A DNA stretch of 16,007 nt, from assembly GCA_024741835.1 (NCBI GenBank), contig JAENRP010000591.1:1-16007 (forward strand), given 5' to 3'. Position 1 is the stretch's first letter, and each line of letters opens with the position of its first letter. The notes below the pieces were generated by a model. It ran no database searches. It was given only the letters and a program-made list of their open reading frames with translations, and was not told where the DNA came from. This DNA is from Diplocarpon mali (lineage: Eukaryota; Ascomycota; Leotiomycetes; Helotiales; Drepanopezizaceae). Below are positions 9,150 to 16,007 of this stretch, piece by piece. A program made the position numbers and the translations under genes.

Positions 9150-9960
9150 GCTATTAAGAATAGACCTTTTAATATTAAGCTCTAGCACTATTGATTAGGC
9201 TATACTAGCCTATAAATAGTTAGAAAGACCTAATCTGCTATTACTAATATGCAGATCAAGGAAATAAAATCAAAGAAGATGCGCATTTGCGCTCTTTATG
9301 AGAAAGGCAAACCTCTCTAATATATTAATAAACGTTTAGCTTGCCCTTGACCTACAAAGGCACTTAACAAGCTATACGTTAATATAGTTCATCTTAAGCC
9401 AATTAGCCTTAATGGCCATAAATACGCTTCTATCTTTACTTACGCAGCTATAATAGCTAAATAGGGATAGACCTATATAAATAAATCTAATGCCTTTAAA
9501 GCAAATAAAAAGATGATCAGCCTCTTATAAACTTAGTATAATTGTATAATCAAGCGGTAGAGAACTAATAGAGGCAAGGAGTACTCTCCTATATAGATGC
9601 GAATACTTATAGAAAACCTTAGCATAATTTTAAAGGAATCTACTCTATATACGCTAGAATAAGATAGCAGATCGGAATAATCAATTCGTATACTAATAGA
9701 AAAGTTGCGAATAGCTATAATTAACCAAAATATCCCCTCCTTTCTCTAGCCTTACCTCCTTCTTTTAATAATATATATCACTAATCTTACTACCTTTAAT
9801 ATTCTTAGCGGCAAGACTTTATATAAGGTCTTTTAGGATAATATTAAGCTTAATAAGCCGCATACTCCCTTAGTTAAGCATCTTTAAGTACTAGGCTATT
9901 GCGTCTACGTACTAATTAAGAAAGAAAAGCGAACTTAAAGCAACAAACTTGCTTTAAAAG
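9150..9960 (+). pseudogene. Copia D integrase remnant
   Basis: The zinc-binding HHCC part is visible: His 9186-9188, the second His now Tyr (9201-9203), Cys 9288-9290, the second Cys now Tyr (9297-9299). In the DDE core the first Asp is Asn (9381-9383, context YVNIVHLKP), the second is Asn (9567-9569, context RTNRGKEYSP) and the Glu survives (9657-9659). Two of three catalytic residues are lost. The enzyme would have joined cDNA ends to the target and made the 5-bp duplication seen here. Confidence 0.9.
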
Positions 9961-10109
9961 CAGAAGTAAGTACTCTTATCAGATTTAATAGTAGAAGTAT
10001 CTATCAAATCTATATGCTATCGCAAATAGGTAAAAAGATTATTCGATTATCTTATATTCGATTCGATAAAGACGGCCTAATTACAAAGCCGCAATTAAAG
10101 GGTGATTTC

Positions 10110-10132
10110 ACTCCTGGGCTAAGACCGCGAGT
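10110..10132. repeat. 23-bp palindromic module, copy g (copia D)
   Basis: ACTCCTGGGC...CCGCGAGT, in frame as TPGLRPRV. Confidence 0.85.
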
Positions 10133-10163
10133 CAATTCTGACTCTTATGATAATAATGATTTC

Positions 10164-10186
10164 ACTCCTAGGCTAGGACCGCAAGT
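10164..10186. repeat. 23-bp palindromic module, copy h (copia D)
   Basis: ACTCCTAGGC...CCGCAAGT, in frame as TPRLGPQV. Confidence 0.85.
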
Positions 10187-10226
10187 CAATTTAAGAGAAG
10201 CTAATAAAGCTGACCTTCCAACTCCA

Positions 10227-10262
10227 AGAAAGAGGGGAAGACCTCCTGGTTCAAAGAATAAG
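10227..10262 (+). other. AT-hook in the copia D integrase-RT linker
   Basis: In the polyprotein frame the linker reads RKRGRPPGSKNK, a textbook AT-hook (RGRP core with flanking basic residues) that binds the minor groove of AT-rich DNA. It lies at the C-terminal side of integrase, just before RT. The codons are not damaged by RIP. It may have tethered the integration complex to AT-rich chromatin; that role is inference. Confidence 0.75.
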
Positions 10263-10289
10263 GCTTACCCTTAGCCTTTTAAGAAAAGA

Positions 10290-11130
10290 GCTACTTGCTT
10301 AACTTATGCTTTTAGATTCAAAGCTAATAACTCTAATAATAAGGAAGCCTATTTAGGCGCCTTTTATATGGCCTTACTCGACTCTCTTTACTTAAATAAC
10401 CCGAAAACAGTCGAATAAGCCCTCTCTTGCGCTAACGCTAATAAATAGCGATCTGCGATCAACTTTAAGTACAATTCCCTCGCTTATAAAAATATATAAG
10501 TAGTAGTAAAACGCTTAGAACTCTCTAAAGACGATAGAGTACTTAAATTGAGACTTGTCTTTAAAATAAAAAGAGACCAAAATAGGGAAATCTCTTAATA
10601 GAAGGTCAGATTTATTATATAAGGCTATATATAATAACAAGGTCGAGATTACAACCAAACCTTCGCTAGCGTCTGCAAATCTGCCGTTTAAAAGATTGCA
10701 ATTGCGCTCGTAGCTCTCTACAACTTTAAGCTAGATTAGTTCGATGTTAAGATAGCTTTCCTTAATTCAAAAGCTGACTCTAATATTTATATCAAATTAC
10801 CTCTTAGATATAATTAAGATAAGGTTGTTCTTTTACCTTAAGACTACTGTCTTAAGCTTCTTAAGGCCTTATATAGCTTAAAGCAATCTCTACGACTATA
10901 GTAAGAAAAGCTATAGTCTGAGCTATAAAAGCTCGATTTTCAACCTCTCGATACTAATAATTGCGTATATATTAACTGCGCCTCTCGGATTCTTGTTATT
11001 ACCTATGTCAACGACTTCTTTATAATAGCAAAGAAGGGTAATATATATAATAAGTTTAAAAGAGACCTTTGCAACCTCTTCGAAATTATAGGTAGCAAAC
11101 TGGCTAACTACTTCTTAAGAGTATATATAG
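10290..11130 (+). pseudogene. Copia D reverse transcriptase remnant
   Basis: Recognisable copia RT blocks: RDYNQTFASV near 10647, FDVKIAFLNSK at 10740-10772 with the first catalytic Asp intact (10743-10745), LLKALYSLK near 10860-10883, and YVND at 11004-11015 where YVDD is expected (first Asp of the pair is Asn). In-frame TAA/TAG breaks are frequent. The loss of the YVDD Asp would kill polymerase activity even without the stops. Confidence 0.9.
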
Positions 11131-11449
11131 TTAGAGATCGATAAAACAGAACGATCTTACTTTATTAAAACGCCTACGTTAATAAGGTTCTTAAATGTTT
11201 TCATATAACTAATTACAAAAGCGTACTAACGCCTTTTACTAATAGCTATAAAGTTCATATAGTCAGATTTAAAGGCCAAGCCATTCTATAAGAAGTAAAG
11301 CTATACTAAAAGATCTATAGTTCTCTATAATACCTTGCGCACTATATGCGTTAGGATATACTATACTACTGCTCTATTCTTAGCAAGTTCCTTACTAACC
11401 CTTTGCTATAATATATAGCAGCTTTAAAACGAGTTTTATAGTACTTATA

Positions 11450-11993
11450 GGGAATGCGATTCTATTATACTACCTTTAGAAGTAAAATAACTGACCTAGA
11501 GCTTTAGAAATTGCATAGCTACTGCGATTCTGACTAAGTAGGTAATAAAGGAAGTAGAGCCTCCCATTCTAGGGCTGTCTTCTTCCTTAATAATAGCGTA
11601 ATTACCGCCTCCTTTAAGCAATAAACTATTATCGCTCTCTTATCTATAGAGGTAGAGTATATTGCTATATATAAATTCGCATAAGAGGCCTCTTAGATAC
11701 GCCAAGTACTTAAGGAAATGGGCTACGCTGGCGATAATGCTACTAAAGTTGAGATGATCTGCGATAATTAAGGAGCCCTTTATCTTATCGAAAATCCCAA
11801 ATATTACTAAAGAACGAAGTATATCGATATCAAATTCTATTATATTCGGCAAGAGCTTTAGAAAGGCCATTTAGATCTCTAATACACTAATACCAAAGAC
11901 AACGCCGCCGATAGACTTACTAAGAGCTTAAATAGCTCTAACCACGCCGCCTTTATCAAATTGTTAAATATAAAGGTTTTGCACCTTAATTAA
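11450..11993 (+). pseudogene. Copia D RNase H remnant and C terminus
   Basis: The copia RNase H acidic residues are still present: CDSD (11523-11534), the Glu in IEVEYIA (11649-11669), ICDN before GALYLIENP (from 11757), and the Asp in AADRLTKSL. KYIDIKFYYIRQEL is the typical penultimate block. The domain carries TAA/TAG breaks but is less changed at active-site positions than protease, integrase or RT. Confidence 0.9.
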
Positions 11994-12068
11994 GGGGTGA
12001 TTTTTTTTTTGCACCTTCTATTATAGGGTGATTTTTTTTTGCACTTCCATTAAGGGGTGATTTTTTTT
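11981..12068 (+). repeat. Three 30-bp tandem units with T tracts
   Basis: GCACCTT or GCACTTC starts at 11981, 12011 and 12041, each followed by GGGTGA and a run of 8-10 T. The period is exactly 30 bp (10 codons), so the units stay in polyprotein phase. The third unit runs directly into the 23-bp module at 12069. They lie just after the RNase H domain. Confidence 0.85.
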
Positions 12069-12091
12069 ACTCCCAGGCCGGGCCCGCGAGT
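12069..12091. repeat. 23-bp palindromic module, copy i (copia D 3' end)
   Basis: ACTCCCAGGCC...GCGAGT, one of the least mutated copies. In copia D phase it reads TPRPGPRV, although it lies after the apparent stop at 11991. Confidence 0.85.
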
Positions 12092-12242
12092 TGATTTTAA
12101 CTTACTAAGGGGTAGATTTCGCACTAGCGAACTCTACTCTATTTCCTATATCTGCAGGTTGATTTTTCATACGAAACTGTAGATTATAACAAAAGTTATA
12201 ATATCATATGTATTGCTGGCGAGTACCTTTAAAGGTCTCCCT

Positions 12243-12251
12243 AGAGGGGTG
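12243..12251 (+). other. Copia D polypurine tract
   Basis: AGAGGGGTG abuts the 3' LTR, where plus-strand DNA priming would occur. The tract is short and has one T, so it is identified by position more than by composition. Confidence 0.55.
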
Positions 12252-12484
12252 TGTTGCAGGAATGCCTATTACATATTTGTCATATGATCTATCATATAAT
12301 ATATTATATATATAATATGTCATATGACTTGCCACATGACTTAGTGGCAGCCCTTGTTAAATAGCTCGTAGTTAGAGAGCTCTCATGAATCAAGATACTC
12401 AATATCGTCGTTTGCACCTCATACTTCTTCGTGCCCTCTTCTAGTTTACTATCAAGTTCACTATCAGAGAACCTCCTTGCTACA
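12252..12484 (+). repeat. Copia D 3' LTR (233 bp)
   Basis: Starts TGTTGCAGGAATGCC and ends CTTGCTACA. It aligns without gaps to 6954-7186. Both LTRs carry independent C-to-T and G-to-A changes: 12252-12320 is more mutated here, while the last third is more mutated in the 5' copy. Confidence 0.95.
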
Positions 12485-12489
12485 GATCT
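12485..12489. other. Target-site duplication GATCT, right copy
   Basis: Matches 6949-6953 exactly and directly follows the terminal CA of the 3' LTR. Confidence 0.95.
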
Positions 12490-13510
12490 TAGTAAAAGAA
12501 CTATTAATACTATAAAGTAGGAAAAAGCCCCTACTCCCTCTTATACTAAAGACCTTAAGAGTCTGGTCTAAGAATACTTGAAAGCTTTGGAAGTTATAGA
12601 GGAGGTAAAGAAGAACCTAGTGGTTATACCTTTTACTTATAGGCCTAACCTAAGAGTAAGATCTAACCTTAGAATTAAGGAACTTAAGACTTAATTTGCA
12701 GAACTTTAAATCTAAAGCTTAGAAACTAGGATTAATAATCTCTTATAAGAAAAATAGCATATTCCTTAATTTAGTAATAAGTAAAACTCGGCTATAATAA
12801 GCCAACTTAGTAGTTCCTATTACCAGACTCTTGCTTCTTATCATTTAAAATAACCAGCTAATATAAGAATGTAATAGCTAGCTAAAGAAGGAGGGATTAA
12901 TTCTAATTAATACTCTACTAATATTAATGCTATAGGGTATTAAGGAAATGGCAATAGAAGACAATTAACCTATAACTTTTGTAATAATAAAGAACCTAAT
13001 TACGCTTTATATAAGTATTGCAATAATTGCCCTCTTTTCTATCGTTTTATTAATACTAGGATTATATATATTAATAAGTATAGGATACTTTATATTAGAG
13101 ATCCTAAGCTAAATGCTATCCCTATTAAAAAATATTAGAATCGTTTATAGCTATAGACTATTTAAATAATAATATATAGTATAAAGTAGGATAAGGATCT
13201 GGCCGAACGGAAGCGCATTATCGAAATCAACTCCAAAGTCCTAACTTATATATATATAAGTCTAGCTAGCAATCTACCTAAGGGAGTGCTTACTAACTAG
13301 ACTTCGAACTAAACTACTATTAAAGTTAGAGGAATCTCTATTTTAAAGTAGGTTAATAATAATATATCTGCTAATATTAATACTACTTTTATATCTAGAA
13401 ACCCTTAGAATACTTAGTGTCCTTCTAGATCTACTACTCCTTTAATACTAATAAAACCAGCTAAAGTCTAGAGATTAATATATATAACTTAAGAATATTA
13501 ATATAAGGTT
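12485..13510 (+). pseudogene. gag: Gypsy C Gag, C-terminal part (degraded)
   Basis: This continues the Gag frame interrupted at 6953. With one GATCT removed the codon GAT-CTT is restored and the phase is unchanged. It contains a Lys/Glu-rich stretch that may be coiled (12600-12720), a Gln-rich stretch shown by dense TAA/TAG, then a nucleocapsid-like knuckle. Cys at 12980-12982 and Cys 14 residues on (13019-13021) have the C-to-C length of a CCHC finger, but the central Cys and His positions are not conserved. The following NNCPLFYRFINTRIIYIN matches the segment after the knuckle in fungal gypsy Gag proteins. Breaks are TAA/TAG. Confidence 0.75.
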
Positions 13511-14518
13511 TAAATGCTAAAAGATACCTAATAGTCTGGAACTATAGTAAATAAGGATAAAGCTAATATAGCAGACGAATTAATTAAAGATATAATAGAT
13601 AAAGATAGCTTTAAGCTTAAAGATTAAGAAGTTAAAGTTATTATATAGACCCTTAACCTTAAGCAAAAGAGACAGATATTAAAATAGGAAAAATTCGTTA
13701 ATAAATACGCTAATTCAATTACAATAGAGAAAGCTATAAAGAATATTATAGCTTAGTAAATTAACCTTATATTTAAAGACCTATTTAGTTTAATTAAACG
13801 CTTTAATAAAGTGCTAGGAAAGTATATCCTAGTTACCTTTAAAGATTTGAATAATAATAAGGAAATGGAAATTATAATATAAAAGAATTCTAAAAAGCAC
13901 TTAGCCTTAATTAAATGTCTTTAGATTGCAAAAGATAAAGGAACCTAAAGGTATTATAATATTATAGTAATAGCTTTAATATTTTAAAATATCAATCGAA
14001 ATTGTTTAACAATTATAATAAAAAGCCTTATTATTATTTATTTTATAAAAGAATCAGTTAAAGTAAAAGCTTTAATCGATTATAGTTTAAAAGTTAATAT
14101 AATAATTAAAAAAGTGGCGGAAATAGCTTAATTAATAATTATTAGCAATCGATTCCTTATTTATTCGACTATCTTTAGATTGAAATATAATTTTAATAAA
14201 TAGGTGAAAAACGTAAAGGTTAAAGTTAAAGGAATTGTTAATTATACTAACTTTCTAATAATAGAAAATTCTTTAAATAATATTCTTTTAAAAATGCCCT
14301 TTATTTTAAAATCTTAGCTAATACTTAACTATCTTAAAGATAGTTTTATAAAAGCTAATCTTTAAAATATAGATCGATCTTTAAAAGGATAAATAGTTAT
14401 CGCAAGAGATATAGCCGAATTCTAGAATAAAGTTTTAAGAAACAATTAGCTAGTATAAGGGCTAAGCTTAATGCTAATAAAGGAAGGCACCTAGTAAGGA
14501 GTTATAGTAAAAAAAAGG
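13511..14518 (+). pseudogene. Gypsy C protease region (degraded, same frame as Gag)
   Basis: The Gag frame runs on without a shift into a retroviral-type aspartic protease: VKALIDYSLKVNIII with the catalytic Asp at 14078-14080 intact. The following Ser-Gly or Cys-Gly became Tyr-Ser by G-to-A changes. The flap side and NYTNFLIIENS and LLKMPFIL (about 14240-14310) follow in the usual order. After about 14400 this frame and the next one back both look open. TGA codons close this frame just after 14518. Confidence 0.8.
14509..14516 (+). other. A8 run at the protease-RT frame change
   Basis: In the Gag-protease phase it reads GTA AAA AAA AGG, an A-AAA-AAA heptamer of the form used for -1 ribosomal frameshifting. 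Slipping back one base enters exactly the RT frame. Because both frames lack decisive stops from about 14404 to 14518, a plain single-base deletion elsewhere in that interval is equally possible. Confidence 0.35.
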
Positions 14519-14550
14519 TAAGTTTGCTAATTTTGAATAATAGCAATTTG

Positions 14551-14573
14551 ATTCGCGGTCTTAGATTAGGAGT
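14551..14573. repeat. 23-bp palindromic module, copy j (gypsy C)
   Basis: ATTCGCGGTC...TAGGAGT (first C mutated to T), in RT frame as IRGLRLGV. The flanks TTTG and CAAA extend the inverted repeat. Confidence 0.8.
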
Positions 14574-14712
14574 CAAATCTAGAATTTTAAAGAATAGTAT
14601 AATTGGCGTTTTATTAGCTTAATAATTAAGAAAAAAGAAAAATAAGGTAGATAAGAGAGTTTATTTTACAAATTTTAATAATTTACTAATTATTTTAAAA
14701 AACTTAAAAACC

Positions 14713-14735
14713 ACTTATAAGCCAGACCCGCGAGT
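14713..14735. repeat. 23-bp palindromic module, copy k (gypsy C)
   Basis: ACTTATAAGCC...CCGCGAGT, in RT frame as TYKPDPRV. It is 162 bp from copy j. Confidence 0.85.
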
Positions 14736-16007
14736 GAAAAATAATAAAATTACTAATAATATTTCTATTTACGCACTTTAAATTAATAACTTAAAAAATC
14801 TTTTATTTATTTTTAAAAAGGAAAATTCGGACCGTTTTATAAGATTTGATAAAAAAGGAAAGAAGTAGAAAAGTATAGTACTAGCTAATATTCGAATTAT
14901 ATATAAAAGTAAGGCCGATAAAGTACGACCAGTGGATTAGGGAATCTCTAATAGCTTAAAGCCTAAAGGACTAAATGATTAGTTTAAATAAGATAAGAAG
15001 CTTCGACCTTTAAAGCTAAGTGGCAAATTCGATAAGTTTATTATAGGCAGATTTTCTAATAAACCTATTAGATATTAGCTAATAAAAGAACATTTCGATA
15101 TATTAAAAATTAGAGAAGACTTAATAGAGTAAGAACGCGAACTACTTTATAAAACTTTGATAAATCGAAAGGACGCCTTAGCTTTTGATTAAATAGAACT
15201 TAGCTAGATTTAAGAAGAGGTTACGCTTTATATTAAGATTAAGATAATACCTTACAAAGCCTAGTAAGAGAAAACATTTAAGGTCCTTAAAGCTCTTTAA
15301 GAAAAGGTAATCGAAATATTAAAGGATAAGCTAAAGTAAAGTATTCTTAAGTTCTATAATAGCCCTTATAAGAATAAATGGTTCCTAATTACTAAGAAAG
15401 AGAAGGGAACTTATAAATTAATAATAGTAGTAGTAAAGATGAATTAAATAACTATTAAAGATGCTAACGTTCCTTTAAATATAGATAAGTTCTTAAATAA
15501 CTTTATAGGATTAACCTATAGCTCTTTTATTAACTTCTTCTTTAGATATGACCAATTCATTCTTAATATTAAATTAAGAGATATAATAGTAATTCAAACC
15601 CCTCTTAGGCTACTTTAGATAATAAGATTACCTTAAGAGGCTATAAATTCGATCGCTCAATTTGTTTAAGTAATTTATAAGATACTAATAGATTATATAC
15701 TTAATATTACGCTCTTTTATATAAATAATATAAGAGTAAAAGGATTAAGATCATTTTATAACTATAAAGAAATTCTCTTTAGTATATAATAATTTATAAT
15801 AGAATATATTTAGAACTTAAACTAAGTGCTTATATAATTTAAAAGGGTAAGAGCAATAGTTAGTCCGAAGTTATAATACTATCTTCTGTTAATGGAAATT
15901 ATTAGTTTTATTACTAATTCTAATAGCTAAAGTCCTTAAAGGGCTAAAGTACTTAAAATCGATAAATAGAAAAGGTATAATAATATAGTAGAAGCTTGCG
16001 CGTTTAT

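Larger units (their letters stand above)
10104..10190 (+). repeat. Second 54-bp spaced duplication with two 23-bp modules
   Basis: GATTTCACTCCT begins at 10104 and again at 10158, 54 bp apart as in the 8626 pair, though the unit sequence outside the module differs. Both copies are in the polyprotein frame (DFTPGLRPRVNS and DFTPRLGPQVN), in the linker between integrase and RT. Confidence 0.85.
7380..11993 (+). pseudogene. gag-pol: Copia D Gag-Pol polyprotein, single frame with RIP stops
   Basis: One frame (codons at positions divisible by 3) carries every domain with no frameshift over about 1,535 codons. Approximate order: Gag 7380-8640, zinc-knuckle remnant 8388-8426 (two Cys left), protease 8760-9000, integrase 9150-9950, basic linker with an AT-hook 10227-10262, RT 10290-11130, RNase H 11450-11940. 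Breaks are TAA/TAG at Gln positions, plus two TGA (9192-9194 and 9348-9350) that fit former CGA Arg codons. No in-frame ATG is found at the expected Gag start. The start may have been an ATG now ATA, so the 5' limit is approximate. The terminal TAA at 11991-11993 may also be a mutated CAA, since the frame keeps a repeat pattern beyond it. Confidence 0.9.
6954..12484 (+). mobile_element. Complete but dead Ty1/copia retrotransposon (copia D), 5,531 bp
   Basis: It is bounded by two 233-bp LTRs (TG...CA) and a perfect GATCT duplication. Internal order is primer-binding site, Gag, protease, integrase, RT, RNase H, a short repeat tail, polypurine tract and 3' LTR. Integrase before RT identifies the Ty1/copia superfamily. 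It is inserted into the Gag of gypsy C in the same orientation, so it is younger than gypsy C. The many TAA/TAG breaks and the loss of several catalytic residues mean it cannot move on its own. Confidence 0.95.
5500..16007 (+). mobile_element. Ty3/gypsy retrotransposon (gypsy C), split by copia D and open at right
   Basis: Plus-strand remains of Gag (5500-6953 and 12485-13500), protease (about 14040-14330) and reverse transcriptase (about 15000-16007) appear in gypsy order. RNase H, integrase and the 3' LTR would lie right of the window. Copia D occupies 6954-12484. The 5' boundary is not defined: 5194-5279 is a candidate LTR without confirmation. All domains carry RIP-type stops and substitutions, so the element is dead. 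Confidence 0.8.
14404..16007 (+). pseudogene. Gypsy C reverse transcriptase region (degraded, -1 frame), cut by window end
   Basis: This frame is one base back from Gag-protease. It starts with a linker holding two 23-bp modules, then a Glu/Lys-rich helical segment (15090-15330), then RT: NSPYKNKWFLITKKE (from 15358), VVKMNQITIKDANVPL after allowing for one stop (near 15440), INFFFRYDQF with the first catalytic Asp now Asn (15532-15534), TPLRLL, and FYINNIRVKG where FYIDDI is expected (15715-15744; both Asp became Asn). Downstream, YIQNLN and KVLKID near 15805-15970 match the thumb and connection found after gypsy RT. RNase H and integrase would follow outside the window. Confidence 0.85.

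Noticed and set aside
11640..11870. Minus-strand open stretch of 76 codons
   Set aside because: It is the exact antisense of the copia D RNase H domain, whose catalytic motifs are visible on the plus strand.
1526..14735. The 23-bp modules as transcription-factor sites (the TGACTC ends resemble Gcn4/AP-1 half-sites)
   Set aside because: Only some copies have TGACTC, and most lie inside coding frames with fixed phase, which regulatory sites would not require.
1..16007. A genetic code in which TAA and TAG mean Gln (ciliate type)
   Set aside because: The same positions also show His to Tyr, Thr to Ile, Pro to Leu and Asp to Asn changes at catalytic residues, and the two LTRs differ only by transitions. 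This is mutation, not recoding.

Overview
The window looks like nuclear DNA of a filamentous ascomycete, in an AT-rich, gene-free block of dead, nested retrotransposons mutated by repeat-induced point mutation (RIP). The evidence is mutational. Long retroelement reading frames stay in phase for kilobases, but Gln codons have become TAA/TAG, His has become Tyr, Thr has become Ile and catalytic Asp has become Asn. These are the changes expected from C-to-T (CpA to TpA) on either strand. I see no intact protein gene, tRNA, rRNA or host gene.

Layout. (1) 1-1327, minus strand: the 5' end of a Ty1/copia-type element (copia A) with LTR, primer-binding site, a leader carrying a degenerate repeat, and the start of a wrecked reading frame that leaves the window at base 1. 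(2) 1328-5201, minus strand: a very long wrecked reading frame that I cannot assign to a family (element B). Copia A is inserted in it. (3) 5194-5279: an 86-bp LTR-like or promoter-like segment between divergent reading frames. (4) about 5500-6953 and 12485-16007, plus strand: a Ty3/gypsy element (gypsy C) with Gag, protease and reverse transcriptase. It is split by (5) 6954-12484, a structurally complete 5,531-bp Ty1/copia element (copia D). Copia D has 233-bp LTRs, a 5-bp target-site duplication GATCT, and one continuous Gag-protease-integrase-RT-RNase H frame. Removing copia D and one GATCT restores the gypsy Gag frame exactly.

The most unusual signal is a 23-bp, GC-rich, near-palindromic module (ends ACTC...GAGT) found 12 times. 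It occurs in elements B, C and D, which are unrelated in sequence, on both strands. Every copy that lies in a recognisable reading frame has the same codon phase (ACT as first codon), so it always adds an 8-residue peptide of the type T-x-x-P-x-x-x-V. This resembles an in-frame palindromic repeat peptide such as the Rickettsia palindromic elements, here in fungal retrotransposons. Both copia elements also carry a primer-binding site matching the anticodon arm of initiator tRNA-Met, as in the half-tRNA priming of Drosophila copia.

Nothing here is expected to make a functional protein. The genes work together only in the historical sense of a retrotransposon inserted into another, then silenced as repeats.
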